Assembly: GCF_036865545.1 (NCBI RefSeq)
Contig: NZ_CP142208.1
Location: 4,402,001-4,466,000 of the forward strand
Length of the DNA stretch: 64,000 bases
Direction of reading: 5' to 3'
From: Erwinia sp. E_sp_B01_1
GTDB taxonomy: Bacteria > Pseudomonadota > Gammaproteobacteria > Enterobacterales > Enterobacteriaceae
The translations under genes and the position numbers were made by a program. Positions 1-8,311 of the stretch are shown in pieces (the first letter of the stretch is position 1; each line of letters begins with the position of its first letter). The notes beneath the pieces were generated by a model. That model had not been told where the DNA came from. It did not search any database and saw only the letters and a list, made by a program, of their open reading frames with translations.

Positions 1-1016
1 AATCAAAGCTGGCCCCGTTTGAGTTTCAGCCACGCGAATTGCGTGACCACGATGTGCAGATTGAAGTGATGTACTGTGGCGTCTGCCACTCCGACCTGCA
101 TCAGGCCCGTAACGAGTGGAAAAACACCCTTTTTCCTGTCGTCCCTGGTCATGAGATTGTTGGCCGCGTTACCGCCGTCGGTGGCCATACCCACAAATAC
201 AAAGTTGGCGATTTAGTCGGCGTAGGTTGTATGGTGGATTCCTGTCGTGAGTGCGACAGCTGTAAAGAAGATCTTGAGCAATACTGCGAGAATGGCTTTA
301 CCGGCACTTATAACGGCGAAGACCGGGTCAGCGGTGATATCACCTTCGGCGGCTACTCCACTCAGGTGGTGGTGAACGAAGACTTCGTGCTGCGCGTGCC
401 TGAAAACCTGGATCCGGCGGGTGCCGCTCCACTGCTTTGCGCAGGCATCACCACTTATTCCCCTCTGCACCACTGGGGCGTGGGCCCGGGCAAAAAAGTC
501 GGTATCGTAGGCCTTGGCGGCCTGGGCCACATGGGCGTTAAAATCGCGCATGCGATGGGCGCGCACGTCGTTCTGTTCACCACTTCCCCGTCAAAAATTG
601 AAGACGGTAAGCGCCTGGGCGCAGATGAAGTGGTGATCTCTAAGGATGCTGAACAGATGGCGGCCCATGCAAACAGCTTCGACTTTATTCTGAATACCGT
701 CGCCGCTCAGCATGACCTGAATCCGTTCATCACCCTGCTGCGTCGCGATGGCAACATGACGCTGGTCGGCGCACCAGAACATGACCATCCGTCACCGCAG
801 GTCTTTAACCTGATCTTTAAACGTCGCAGCATTGCGGGCTCCCTGATTGGCGGCATCAAAGAGACGCAGGAGATGCTGGATTTCTGTGGCAAGCACGGGA
901 TTACCTCAGATATTGAGATGATCAAGATGGAAGAGATCAACGAAGCTTACGAACGTATGCTGAAAAGCGATGTGAAATACCGCTTTGTGATCGATATCGA
1001 TACGCTGCGCGGTTAA
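1..1016 (+). CDS. Zinc-dependent alcohol dehydrogenase, YahK/cinnamyl-alcohol type (5' end outside window)
   Basis: NAD(P)-dependent aldehyde reductase/alcohol dehydrogenase of the medium-chain, zinc-containing family, closest in my recognition to E. coli YahK. The frame is open from base 3, so the start lies upstream of the window. Visible motifs are the catalytic zinc region CGVCHSDLHQ followed by GHEIVG, a structural-zinc cluster of four cysteines (CRECDSCKEDLEQYC) and the Rossmann signature GLGGLGHMG. The C-terminus VKYRFVID is typical of the family. It converges on yjbR with a hairpin in between. The physiological substrate cannot be told from sequence; YahK enzymes reduce a broad range of aldehydes. 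Confidence 0.85.
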   Translation, partial: SKLAPFEFQPRELRDHDVQIEVMYCGVCHSDLHQARNEWKNTLFPVVPGHEIVGRVTAVGGHTHKYKVGDLVGVGCMVDSCRECDSCKEDLEQYCENGFTGTYNGEDRVSGDITFGGYSTQVVVNEDFVLRVPENLDPAGAAPLLCAGITTYSPLHHWGVGPGKKVGIVGLGGLGHMGVKIAHAMGAHVVLFTTSPSKIEDGKRLGADEVVISKDAEQMAAHANSFDFILNTVAAQHDLNPFITLLRRDGNMTLVGAPEHDHPSPQVFNLIFKRRSIAGSLIGGIKETQEMLDFCGKHGITSDIEMIKMEEINEAYERMLKSDVKYRFVIDIDTLRG

Positions 1017-1024
1017 GTCAGAAC

Positions 1025-1044
1025 GGGGCGAAGGAATTCGCCCC
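1025..1044. terminator. Hairpin between convergent adh and yjbR
   Basis: An 8-bp stem (GGGGCGAA/TTCGCCCC) with a GGAA tetraloop lies 9 bp after the dehydrogenase stop codon and before the yjbR stop. Only a short T run follows, so termination strength is uncertain. It could serve both converging genes. Confidence 0.45.
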
Positions 1045-1086
1045 TTCAGCGACTGGCCGGGCCAGACCCAGCCAGACCCGCTTCGG

Positions 1087-1419
1087 CTAATGCGCGCCGC
1101 GCGTATCCAGCGCTTTCTGCAATGACGCATCCACCAGATAGTAAATCTGCGAATCTTTCAGCGATCCATCCAGCAAAACGGTACTCCAGTGAGACTTATT
1201 CAGATGCTCACTGGGATGCACATCCTCATGCTTTTCCCGTAATAAATCCGCCAGCGCTGGGGTGGCTTTTAACGCCACGGCCGGACGGCCATCCACTTCA
1301 TGCACCAGGGCAAACAGCACGTCATCCACTTTGATTTGTGTCGCTTTCCAGTCGCTGTGAACGCTTTGCTCCGCGCCAGGCTTATCCATGCAATAAGATA
1401 AAAGGTCCGATACGTTCAT
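1087..1419 (-). CDS. yjbR: MmcQ/YjbR family DNA-binding protein
   Basis: Small protein of 110 aa of the YjbR/MmcQ (CyaY-like fold) family; the molecular role in the cell is not established. The start MNVSDLL was chosen because AAGGGGAA stands just upstream and because the longer frame runs back through yjbQ. Motifs typical of the family are the central WKATQIKV/VLFALV segment and the terminal HLNKSHWSTVLLDG stretch. It follows yjbQ with only 2 bp between stop and start, as in E. coli yjbQ-yjbR, so the two are probably co-translated. Confidence 0.85.
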   Translation of the reverse strand: MNVSDLLSYCMDKPGAEQSVHSDWKATQIKVDDVLFALVHEVDGRPAVALKATPALADLLREKHEDVHPSEHLNKSHWSTVLLDGSLKDSQIYYLVDASLQKALDTRGAH

Positions 1420-1421
1420 TA

Positions 1422-1838
1422 TTATTCCCCTTGTAGCGTGACAACAATGCGTCGTGCACCACCGTGAATGCGGTGTTCTCCCAGCCAGATGCCCTGCCAT
1501 GTTCCGAGCACCAGACGCCCACGGCTGACCGGTATAGCCAGTGAAACGCCCAGAGAGGAGGATTTGATGTGCGCGGGCATATCGTCCGCCCCTTCGTAAT
1601 CATGCTCATAAGGCGCGTTCTCTGGCACGGCACGCAGGAAGTGTTGTTCCATGTCGCTTCTGACTGTGGGGTCGCAGTTTTCATTCAGGGTAAGTGAAGC
1701 CGAGGTGTGTTGCAGCAGCAGATGAAGCATGCCAACCTGCACGTCGCTTAAGCGCCGCAGTTCTTCGGTAATTTCGTCGGTAATCAGATGGAAACCCCGG
1801 GATTTAGGGCTAAGCGTAATAGTCTGCTGGTACCACAT
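1422..1838 (-). CDS. yjbQ: YjbQ family protein (UPF0047, secondary thiamine-phosphate synthase)
   Basis: 138-aa protein of the YjbQ/UPF0047 family. E. coli YjbQ shows weak thiamine-phosphate synthase activity when overexpressed; the true role is unsettled. The protein begins [20 protein letters not shown], nearly identical to E. coli. It carries the family's metal-site motifs, with histidines in [18 protein letters not shown] and the run [11 protein letters not shown] near the end. A strong AAGGAG sits 8 bp before the ATG. First gene of a two-gene unit with yjbR. Confidence 0.9.
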   Translation of the reverse strand: MWYQQTITLSPKSRGFHLITDEITEELRRLSDVQVGMLHLLLQHTSASLTLNENCDPTVRSDMEQHFLRAVPENAPYEHDYEGADDMPAHIKSSSLGVSLAIPVSRGRLVLGTWQGIWLGEHRIHGGARRIVVTLQGE

Positions 1839-1962
1839 CGTAGTGCTCCTTAACCAAATACATCCTGTTAAGTGTGCAGCAAGAGTCAGAAAGGTAAACC
1901 CGCGTTAACTGTTTTTTTTAATCTTCCTGGAAATAATGGGTGGTCTGTCTGCGCTCAATAGC

Positions 1963-1990
1963 AGTGCGGCCCCCTTAGGAGCCGCACTTT
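1963..1990. terminator. Hairpin downstream of tyrB
   Basis: An 11-bp stem, AGTGCGGC plus CC pairing across a short TTAG loop, lies 34 bp after the tyrB stop. There is no long T run on the minus strand, so it may be a weak or bidirectional terminator. Confidence 0.4.
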
Positions 1991-2023
1991 AAGGCGTATT
2001 ACATCAACGTACAGGAAGATGTA

Positions 2024-3217
2024 TTACATCACTGCAGCAAAGGCTTCAGCCACCTGGTGAACGTTTCTGCTGTTCAGCCCGGCTACGCACATACGACCGC
2101 TGGCAATCAGGTAGATGCCAAACTCGTTACGCAGGCGATCAACCTGCTCTGAGCTCAGGCCGGTGTAGCTGAACATGCCACGCTGCTTCAGCAGGTAGTC
2201 AAAGTTTTTGCCGGGCATCGCCTGGGTCAGCACATCCACCAGCGCCTGACGCATGGCCAGGATACGCAGGCGCATCGCTTCCACTTCAGCCAGCCAGTCA
2301 GCTTTAAGCTCTGCATCGTTCAGCACGCAGGAGACCACCTGAGCGCCAAAGTTTGGCGGGCTGGAGTAGTTACGACGCACGGTCGCTTTAAGCTGGCCGA
2401 GTACGCGGGAAGCTTCTTCCGCATCATCACAGACCACTGACAGGCCGCCTACGCGCTCACCGTAGAGCGAGAAGATTTTAGAGAACGAGTTGCTGACCAG
2501 CGCTGGCAAACCCGCTGCCGCGATGGCGCGGATAGCATAGGCATCTTCTTCCATGCCGGCACCAAAGCCCTGATAGGCGATGTCCAGGAATGGGATAAGG
2601 TTGCGGCCTTTCAGCACTTCCGTCACCGTGTCCCACTGCGCATTGGTCAGATCGGCACCTGTCGGGTTGTGGCAGCAAGGGTGAAGCAGCACGATAGTCT
2701 GCGCCGGCAGGGTTTTCAGTTTGGCGATCAGCTCGTCAAACTTCACGCCGTTGCTCTCTTCGTCATACCACGGATAGGTTTTTACCTGGAAACCGGCACC
2801 GGAGAAGATCGCTACATGGTTATCCCAGGTGGGATCGCTGACGTAAACTTCTGAACCCGGGAAATAAGTTTTCAGGAAATCCGCACCCACTTTCAGCGCG
2901 CCGGAGCCGCCTACGGTCTGGATGGTGGCAATCCGTCCTGCTTTCAGCATCGGATGGTCCTGGCCAAAAAGCAGCGGAGCAATCGCGCTTCGGTAAGGCG
3001 GCAGTCCATCCATCGGCAGGTAGAGTGACGCGTTGTGGGCCTGAGCATTCAGACGGGCTTCCGCTTCGGCAACCGCCTTCAGCTGTGGGATTGTCCCCTG
3101 CTCGTCATAATATAACCCGATGCTCAAATTCACCTTTTGCGGTCGCGTGTCCTGCTTGAATGTCTCCATCAGGGAGAGGATTGGATCGCCGGCGTAGGCA
3201 TCAACGTTTTGAAACAC
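2024..3217 (-). CDS. tyrB: Aromatic-amino-acid aminotransferase TyrB
   Basis: PLP-dependent class I aminotransferase making tyrosine and phenylalanine (and leucine) from their 2-oxo acids with glutamate. A GTG start giving [10 protein letters not shown] was preferred: it yields 397 aa, the E. coli length, and has GGAG 9 bp upstream; an ATG five codons earlier is in frame but unlikely. The PLP lysine is K247 in [26 protein letters not shown] and [10 protein letters not shown], with the substrate-carboxylate arginine, are present. No TyrR box was recognised upstream. Neighbours differ from E. coli, where alr precedes tyrB. Confidence 0.95.
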   Translation of the reverse strand: MFQNVDAYAGDPILSLMETFKQDTRPQKVNLSIGLYYDEQGTIPQLKAVAEAEARLNAQAHNASLYLPMDGLPPYRSAIAPLLFGQDHPMLKAGRIATIQTVGGSGALKVGADFLKTYFPGSEVYVSDPTWDNHVAIFSGAGFQVKTYPWYDEESNGVKFDELIAKLKTLPAQTIVLLHPCCHNPTGADLTNAQWDTVTEVLKGRNLIPFLDIAYQGFGAGMEEDAYAIRAIAAAGLPALVSNSFSKIFSLYGERVGGLSVVCDDAEEASRVLGQLKATVRRNYSSPPNFGAQVVSCVLNDAELKADWLAEVEAMRLRILAMRQALVDVLTQAMPGKNFDYLLKQRGMFSYTGLSSEQVDRLRNEFGIYLIASGRMCVAGLNSRNVHQVAEAFAAVM

Positions 3218-3297
3218 GGTGCAGATCTCCATAATTGTTTGGTCAGGCTGACGCCGCTCAGAGGCAGCGCTTTGGTTAATTTTTCGTCGTAGGCTGG

Positions 3298-3912
3298 TCA
3301 GACGGAATAGCGGCCGGGGCGGTGATTCATCGCAATAATAAGATTAAGAATAACGGCTCCCGCAATTGATGCGGCCAGCATCGGTAATGACACCACAAAC
3401 AGAGAAGCCAGTACCACACAGGTATCCACGCCCATCTGGAGCTTTCCGGCACGAATACCGTACTTATCCTGAAGCCATAACGCCAGGATATTGATGCCGC
3501 CCAGGCTGGCTTTATGACGAAACAACACTATAAACCCAATTCCCATTATCACGTTACCGAACAGTGTCGCGTAAAAGGGATCCAGCACGGAAAAGTGGAT
3601 GAAAAGCGGATGCAAGTGAGTAAAGAGCGATACCAGCGCTACTGCACAGAACGTTTTCAGCGTAAATGCCCAGCCCATACGGCGCGCGGCCAGCCAGTAG
3701 AACGGCAGGTTGATGATGAAAAAAGCCATGCCAAATGAAGTGTGTGTCAGGTAGCTGATAAGGAAAGCGATACCGGCAGTACTGCCTGTCAGGGCGCCAG
3801 CCGTTTTCAGCAGCGTCACGCCAAAAGAGACCAGCAGCGTGCCAAAAACGATGGCAAGAGCGTCTTCAACTAACGTGTGGGGAATTCGGGTGGGGTGTAC
3901 AACGTTATCCAT
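3298..3912 (-). CDS. YitT/YczE-type integral membrane protein
   Basis: 204-aa protein with about six hydrophobic segments, resembling the membrane domain of the YitT (DUF161) family, whose transport substrate is unknown. The start at [10 protein letters not shown] was chosen because the longer frame adds a poorly conserved leader. The segments [23 protein letters not shown] and [21 protein letters not shown], with glycine-rich turns, are characteristic. There is no cytosolic C-terminal YitT domain, so it is the short form. It lies just downstream of an Lrp-type regulator on the same strand, which may control it. This pair occupies the site of alr in E. coli. Confidence 0.7.
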   Translation of the reverse strand: MDNVVHPTRIPHTLVEDALAIVFGTLLVSFGVTLLKTAGALTGSTAGIAFLISYLTHTSFGMAFFIINLPFYWLAARRMGWAFTLKTFCAVALVSLFTHLHPLFIHFSVLDPFYATLFGNVIMGIGFIVLFRHKASLGGINILALWLQDKYGIRAGKLQMGVDTCVVLASLFVVSLPMLAASIAGAVILNLIIAMNHRPGRYSV

Positions 3913-4165
3913 AGTGCTGATTCTCAGAGAAATAATCCCTGATATAGCAAAAATCGCACCAATCCGGCAGTGCTGAAGACTGCCGGATGGTGCCAGCGAA
4001 TCAACCCATTGAATACAAGGCGCTTTACTACACATTTTTGTGCATGAAATACGGGCTACTCCGTCATATCACGCACTAAAACTCTTTTTCCCGCGCGGCT
4101 CGCGCATTTCAGTGACTTTATATGCACTATTCTGATGCACGGCGCACCAGAATAGTGCGCAGGGA

Positions 4166-4630
4166 TTATGCGGGCGTCATCATGCCATTCTCTTTCAACC
4201 GGGTAAGCACCACGGATGTTTTCACATGTGAAACGCTTTGGTGGCCAGCAACCAGCTGGCTGATTAAGGCACTCAGTCCTGCCAGATCCGCCACCGCTAC
4301 TTTCAGTAAATAATCGGCATCGCCGGTGGTCTTATAGGCATCCACAATCGCCGACTGTTCGGCAACCATGCGGTGAAAGCTTTCAACGTACTCGGAGGTG
4401 TGGTTAATGAGGCGAACTTCAATCAGTCCGATCATCCCCAGTCCCACGGCATCTGGCGAGAGCCTGGCGTGATAGCCCAGTATCAGCCCTGCCTGTTCAA
4501 GATTGATTCGGCGACGTGAGCATTGCGAGGCGGAGAGCCCCACCAAATCACTCAGTTCCTGATTGGTCAGACGACCATTAGTTTCAAGTAAAGTCAGTAT
4601 CTTAAGGTCGTGATCATCAATCTGAGTCAT
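4166..4630 (-). CDS. Lrp/AsnC family transcriptional regulator
   Basis: 154-aa one-domain feast/famine regulator. The N-terminal winged helix-turn-helix covers roughly residues 1-60 (DLKILTLLETNGRLTNQELSDLVGLSASQC). The C-terminal RAM ligand-binding ferredoxin-like domain follows, with the GDADYLLKVAVADL signature near residue 105. The adjacent YitT-type membrane protein, on the same strand 250 bp downstream, is the obvious candidate target, an inference from a common Lrp-plus-exporter arrangement. The ligand is probably an amino acid but is not known. Confidence 0.85.
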   Translation of the reverse strand: MTQIDDHDLKILTLLETNGRLTNQELSDLVGLSASQCSRRRINLEQAGLILGYHARLSPDAVGLGMIGLIEVRLINHTSEYVESFHRMVAEQSAIVDAYKTTGDADYLLKVAVADLAGLSALISQLVAGHQSVSHVKTSVVLTRLKENGMMTPA

Positions 4631-4748
4631 TATCGATCCGGGTGGCTAATCAGCATTGCTACCCGAACAGATAACCGCATTTTTTGCCCCCTTGTCCAAC
4701 ACTATTTTCCAATAGATACCAGGCTGGCAGGCGTTTATGCAGGCAGGA

Positions 4749-6164
4749 TTATTCGTCGTCGTACTGCGGGCCGGCATAGTTATCAAATCGCGACCACTGG
4801 CCGTTAAAGGTCAGGCGAACCGTACCGATCGGGCCGTTACGCTGCTTGCCGAGGATGATTTCGGCAATCCCTTTCTGGTCGCTGTTCTCGTGATAAACCT
4901 CATCACGGTAGATAAACATGATCAAGTCGGCATCCTGCTCGATAGAGCCGGATTCACGCAGGTCGGAGTTTACCGGACGCTTGTCGGCACGCTGCTCCAG
5001 CGAGCGGTTAAGCTGTGACAGCGCCACCACAGGCACCTGCAGTTCTTTCGCCAGCGCCTTCAGGGAGCGGGATATTTCCGCAATTTCCAGCGTACGGTTG
5101 TCAGAAAGTGAAGGCACACGCATTAGCTGAAGGTAGTCAATCATGATCATGCTCAGGCCGCCGTGTTCCCGAAAAATACGGCGCGCGCGGGAGCGGACTT
5201 CCGTCGGGGTCAGGCCAGAGGAATCATCGATAAACATGTTCTTTTTCTCCAGCAGGATGCCCATAGTGCTGGAGATACGCGCCCAGTCCTCATCATCCAG
5301 CTGGCCAGTACGAATTCGGGTCTGGTCCACGCGTGAGAGTGAAGCCAGCATACGCATCATGATCTGTTCGCCTGGCATCTCCAGACTGAAAATCAGCACC
5401 GGTTTATCCTGCAGCATCGCGGCATTCTCGCACAGGTTCATGGCGAAGGTGGTTTTACCCATTGCTGGACGTGCTGCAACGATAATCAGATCTGAACGCT
5501 GGAGACCGGCAGTCTTTTTGTTGAGATCCTGATAGCCGGTATCCACTCCGGTTACACCATCGTGCGGTGTCTGGTACAGGGATTCGATCCTGGCGATCGT
5601 GGCCTCAAGGATTTGATCGACGCTTTTAGGCCCTGTGTCTTTATTTGCCCGGCTTTCTGCAATCTGAAAAACGCGGGATTCTGCCAGATCCAGCAGATCT
5701 TCGCTGGTACGCCCCTGAGGATCGTAACCCGCATCGGCAATTTCGTTGGCTACCGAGATCATCTCACGCACAACGGCACGTTCACGGACGATATCGGCAT
5801 AGGCGCCAATATTTGCAGAACTTGGGGTATTTTTGGAAAGTTCTGCCAGATAGGCAAATCCGCCAACCAGATTCAGCTCAGCCCTGGTCTCCAGAGATTC
5901 GGAGAGGGTGATAAGGTCGATGGGTTTGCCCAGCTCCAGCAGGCGCTGCATTTCGCTGAAAATCATGCGGTGCGGACGGCTGAAAAAGTCCTGTGTTACC
6001 ACACGTTCGGAGACGTTGTCCCAGCGCTCATTATCCAGCATTAACCCACCCAAAACGGACTGTTCCGCTTCCAGAGAGTGGGGAGGCAGTTTCAGCCCTT
6101 CCATCTGACGATCGCGAGGTTCACGGTTATCAACGGATTTGTTGGTGGGTTTATTTCCTGCCAT
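4749..6164 (-). CDS. dnaB: Replicative DNA helicase DnaB
   Basis: Hexameric 5'-3' helicase of the replisome, 471 aa as in E. coli. The N-terminal primase-interacting domain (residues about 25-130) starts at LPPHSLEAEQSVLGGLM. A linker helix follows, then the RecA-type ATPase with Walker A ARPAMGKTT (lysine 237) and the Walker B-type segment MIMIDYLQLM. The arginine-rich LGKQRNGPIG near the end is conserved. No intein is present. Divergent from qorA with about 95 bp between starts. Confidence 0.97.
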   Translation of the reverse strand: MAGNKPTNKSVDNREPRDRQMEGLKLPPHSLEAEQSVLGGLMLDNERWDNVSERVVTQDFFSRPHRMIFSEMQRLLELGKPIDLITLSESLETRAELNLVGGFAYLAELSKNTPSSANIGAYADIVRERAVVREMISVANEIADAGYDPQGRTSEDLLDLAESRVFQIAESRANKDTGPKSVDQILEATIARIESLYQTPHDGVTGVDTGYQDLNKKTAGLQRSDLIIVAARPAMGKTTFAMNLCENAAMLQDKPVLIFSLEMPGEQIMMRMLASLSRVDQTRIRTGQLDDEDWARISSTMGILLEKKNMFIDDSSGLTPTEVRSRARRIFREHGGLSMIMIDYLQLMRVPSLSDNRTLEIAEISRSLKALAKELQVPVVALSQLNRSLEQRADKRPVNSDLRESGSIEQDADLIMFIYRDEVYHENSDQKGIAEIILGKQRNGPIGTVRLTFNGQWSRFDNYAGPQYDDE

Positions 6165-6259
6165 AGTGATGCAATACCGAATAGTGTGGGGACGGGCAAG
6201 TATACCCGTTTGGGCTGCTGTCGTCCTCCCTCAATGACGCGGAATCAACAGGAGTGAGC

Positions 6260-7240
6260 ATGGCAAAACGTATACAAATCAGCCAGCATGGCGGCCCCGA
6301 AACGATGCAGTTGGTTGATGTAGCGATGCCCGAGCCAAAAGCCGGGGAAGTGGTGGTTGAGAACAAAGCTATAGGTATTAATTACATCGATACCTACGTG
6401 CGCAGCGGTCTGTATCCTGCCCCGCTGCCTTCTGGTCTGGGTACCGAAGCGGCTGGCGTGGTGAAAAGCGTTGGCGAAGGCGTGACGGCTGTTAAGCCAG
6501 GCGATCGTGTTGTTTATGCCCAGTCAGCACTCGGGGCTTACAGCGATTTTCATGCTGTCCCCGTGGATAAGCTGGCGCTGCTGCCGGACAATATCTCCTA
6601 CGAGCAGGCAGCGGCTTCCTTCCTTAAAGGGTTGACGGTGCACTATCTGTTACGTCAGACCTATGTTGTGCAACCTGATGAAGTTTTTCTGTTTCAGGCT
6701 GCCGCAGGCGGCGTGGGGCTGATTGCCTGCCAGTGGGCGAAAGCTTTAGGCGCACATCTGATTGGTACTGTGGGATCGGCTGAAAAAGCACAGCGCGCGA
6801 AAGATGCCGGAGCCTGGGCCACGATTAATTACCGCGAAGAAGACATTGCGAAGCGCGTCAGCGAACTGACTAACGGTAAGAAGGTTCGCGTGGTTTACGA
6901 TTCTGTGGGCAAAGATACCTGGGAAGCCTCGCTGGACTGCCTGCAGCGGCGCGGTTTGATGGTGAGCTTTGGCAACTCTTCAGGCCCGGTGAGCGGCGTC
7001 AATCTGGGGATCCTGAACCAGAAAGGTTCTCTGTACGTTACGCGCCCTTCACTGAATGGCTATGTAACGACGCGAGATGCACTGACCCATGCCAGCAATG
7101 AACTGTTTTCACTGATCGGCAGCGGCGCAATCAAAGTAGAAGTGCCGGAGCAGCAGAAGTTTGCGCTGAAAGATGCGCAGCAGGCACATAAGACGCTGGA
7201 AAGCCGTGGTACACAAGGCTCAAGCTTGCTGATCCCATGA
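6260..7240 (+). CDS. qorA: Quinone oxidoreductase QorA (NADPH)
   Basis: Zeta-crystallin-like NADPH:quinone reductase, a zinc-free medium-chain dehydrogenase that reduces quinones by one electron. It aligns along its length with E. coli QorA. AAAGGVGLIACQWAKALGA is the NADPH-binding loop, VRVVYDSVGKDTWE and GLMVSFGNSSG are family hallmarks. The ATG giving MAKRIQ has AGGAG 5 bp upstream and is preferred to a GTG two codons earlier. It is divergent from dnaB, as in E. coli, and converges on pspG. Confidence 0.95.
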   Translation: MAKRIQISQHGGPETMQLVDVAMPEPKAGEVVVENKAIGINYIDTYVRSGLYPAPLPSGLGTEAAGVVKSVGEGVTAVKPGDRVVYAQSALGAYSDFHAVPVDKLALLPDNISYEQAAASFLKGLTVHYLLRQTYVVQPDEVFLFQAAAGGVGLIACQWAKALGAHLIGTVGSAEKAQRAKDAGAWATINYREEDIAKRVSELTNGKKVRVVYDSVGKDTWEASLDCLQRRGLMVSFGNSSGPVSGVNLGILNQKGSLYVTRPSLNGYVTTRDALTHASNELFSLIGSGAIKVEVPEQQKFALKDAQQAHKTLESRGTQGSSLLIP

Positions 7241-7545
7241 TTGCCAGAGGCAAACAGGTTGAGGGCGTGATGAGCTTCAATCGTCAGAGCGAACAGCCTT
7301 GAGGCTTACCAGTTCTCCGATCTGCAGATGCAAACAGGGCTTCCCGCAGGAAGCCCTTTTTTTCTTTTTTATAGTTCGCGCTGGTTGTAGGGTCAGAGCG
7401 ATGAATTCGTTTTAAATTCAGTGAAAACATCCTGCCAGAATTCATAAGTAAAAAATATGTTTAATTGCAAAATCATCCGTGCAATCCGCCAGGTTGTGAT
7501 CCACTCCTCATTCCTGACAGCAAACTTTGCATTAACACATTGATA
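7241..7545. other. qorA-pspG intergenic region
   Basis: Between the convergent qorA and pspG I see only the strong terminator at 7336-7364. The rest is moderately AT-rich and contains no convincing gene or repeat. Confidence 0.6.
7336..7364 (+). terminator. Rho-independent terminator after qorA
   Basis: A perfect 9-bp stem (AGGGCTTCC/GGAAGCCCT) with a CGCA loop is followed by seven T residues, about 95 bp after the qorA stop codon. Confidence 0.88.
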
Positions 7546-7776
7546 CTAACGGGATAACCATCGATCAACTTTTGAGCCCGGTTTTTTATACGCGCGATAT
7601 ATCCATACGGCAACTACCGCCAGGGCCAGCCACGGCAACATTTTAATAACAATAGCCAGCATGCCGCCAAACAACATGAACAGAGTAGCAACGACCAAAG
7701 CCGCGAGTATGCCGAGCAGAGAAATGCCAGTCAGTAACAGCATCATAAAGAAGCCAAGGACAAATAAGATTTCCAT
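7546..7776 (-). CDS. pspG: Phage shock protein G
   Basis: 76-aa inner-membrane protein, an effector of the phage-shock response. It matches E. coli PspG at the N-terminus (LFVLGFFMMLLLTGISLLGI) and in the middle (LFGGMLAIVIKMLPWLALAV). Two transmembrane segments are visible at about residues 3-40 and 45-62, followed by a short charged tail. A sigma-54 promoter stands just upstream, as expected for a PspF-controlled gene. In E. coli it also lies between dusA and qorA. The start has GGAG upstream. Confidence 0.92.
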   Translation of the reverse strand: MEILFVLGFFMMLLLTGISLLGILAALVVATLFMLFGGMLAIVIKMLPWLALAVVAVWIYRAYKKPGSKVDRWLSR

Positions 7777-7812
7777 CAGGGGTGCTCCTTAAAAAGATTC
7801 TTAAGGGACTAT

Positions 7813-7828
7813 TACAAGAACTGTGCCA
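7813..7828 (-). promoter_or_regulatory. Sigma-54 promoter of pspG
   Basis: On the minus strand the sequence reads TGGCAC-N5-TTGTA, matching the -24/-12 consensus TGGCAC-N5-TTGCA at all but one base, with exact spacing. It lies about 37 bp upstream of the pspG start. PspG is a known PspF/sigma-54 target in E. coli. Confidence 0.85.
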
Positions 7829-7979
7829 GGGTCATGAACAGGCTAACTCATTGAATGTTAATAGAGGGAAGCAAGGATATGGGGAAAATACTGGTCAAAT
7901 ACGTCACTAGTTGGTGAAATTTTAACTAAAACGCATACGTTGGCTGGCGGGGATCAGGTGCTGATCGGTAAAGAGCAGA

Positions 7980-8144
7980 TTGTCTGAAGAGTCGTTAGTA
8001 AGGTCAGGATTTGCAGAAGGCATGTTGCCTGAAGAGTCGTTAGCAAGGTCAGGATTTGCAGAAGGCATGTTGTCTGAAGAGTCGTTAGTAAGGTCAGGAT
8101 TTGCAGAAGGCATGTTGCCTGAAAAGTCGTTAGCAAGGTCAGGG
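7980..8144. repeat. 45-bp direct tandem repeat, three full and one partial copy
   Basis: Full units start at 7980, 8025 and 8070, with a partial unit from 8115. Copies 1 and 3 are identical at the variable positions, and copies 2 and 4 share the alternative bases (TTGTCT versus TTGCCT, TTAGTAAGG versus TTAGCAAGG), so there is a higher-order 90-bp period. Because 45 is a multiple of three, frames stay open on both strands. The minus frame repeats a 15-residue NMPSANPDL(A/T)NDSS(G/D) unit, but its only start is TTG with no ribosome site. There are no unique spacers, so it is not CRISPR. Function unknown. Confidence 0.9.
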
Positions 8145-8249
8145 AGAGTGGGCTGCCGCAAAGTCGTCGTGACCCCGTCCCTGGGGACTCAAGCGGCGTC
8201 CATGCCGCTGATGCTGACAGGTGACGCCTTTCCACCAGACCAGCCTTTG

Positions 8250-8311
8250 TTCTTAGTTCTTAGCCCTTAAGCCCTTGCCCTTAGCCCTTAGCCCTTAGCC
8301 CTTAGCCCTTA
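8250..8311. repeat. Heptamer CCCTTAG tandem array overlapping the dusA stop codon
   Basis: About nine 7-bp units: two TTCTTAG, then CCCTTAA, GCCCTTG, four perfect CCCTTAG and a last CCCTTAA that contains the dusA stop codon (complement of TTA at 8309). The unit looks telomere-like but is presumably a slippage-generated microsatellite. It is separate from the 45-bp array, about 105 bp away. Function unknown. Confidence 0.9.

Noticed and set aside
7980..8144. Possible CRISPR array
   Set aside because: The copies are contiguous with no unique spacers, and there are no cas genes.
7922..8270. Repeat-containing open frames on both strands (79, 93 and 96 codons)
   Set aside because: They are open because the unit is 45 bp, a multiple of three; the longest minus frame begins at TTG without a ribosome site. 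Listed as a repeat instead.
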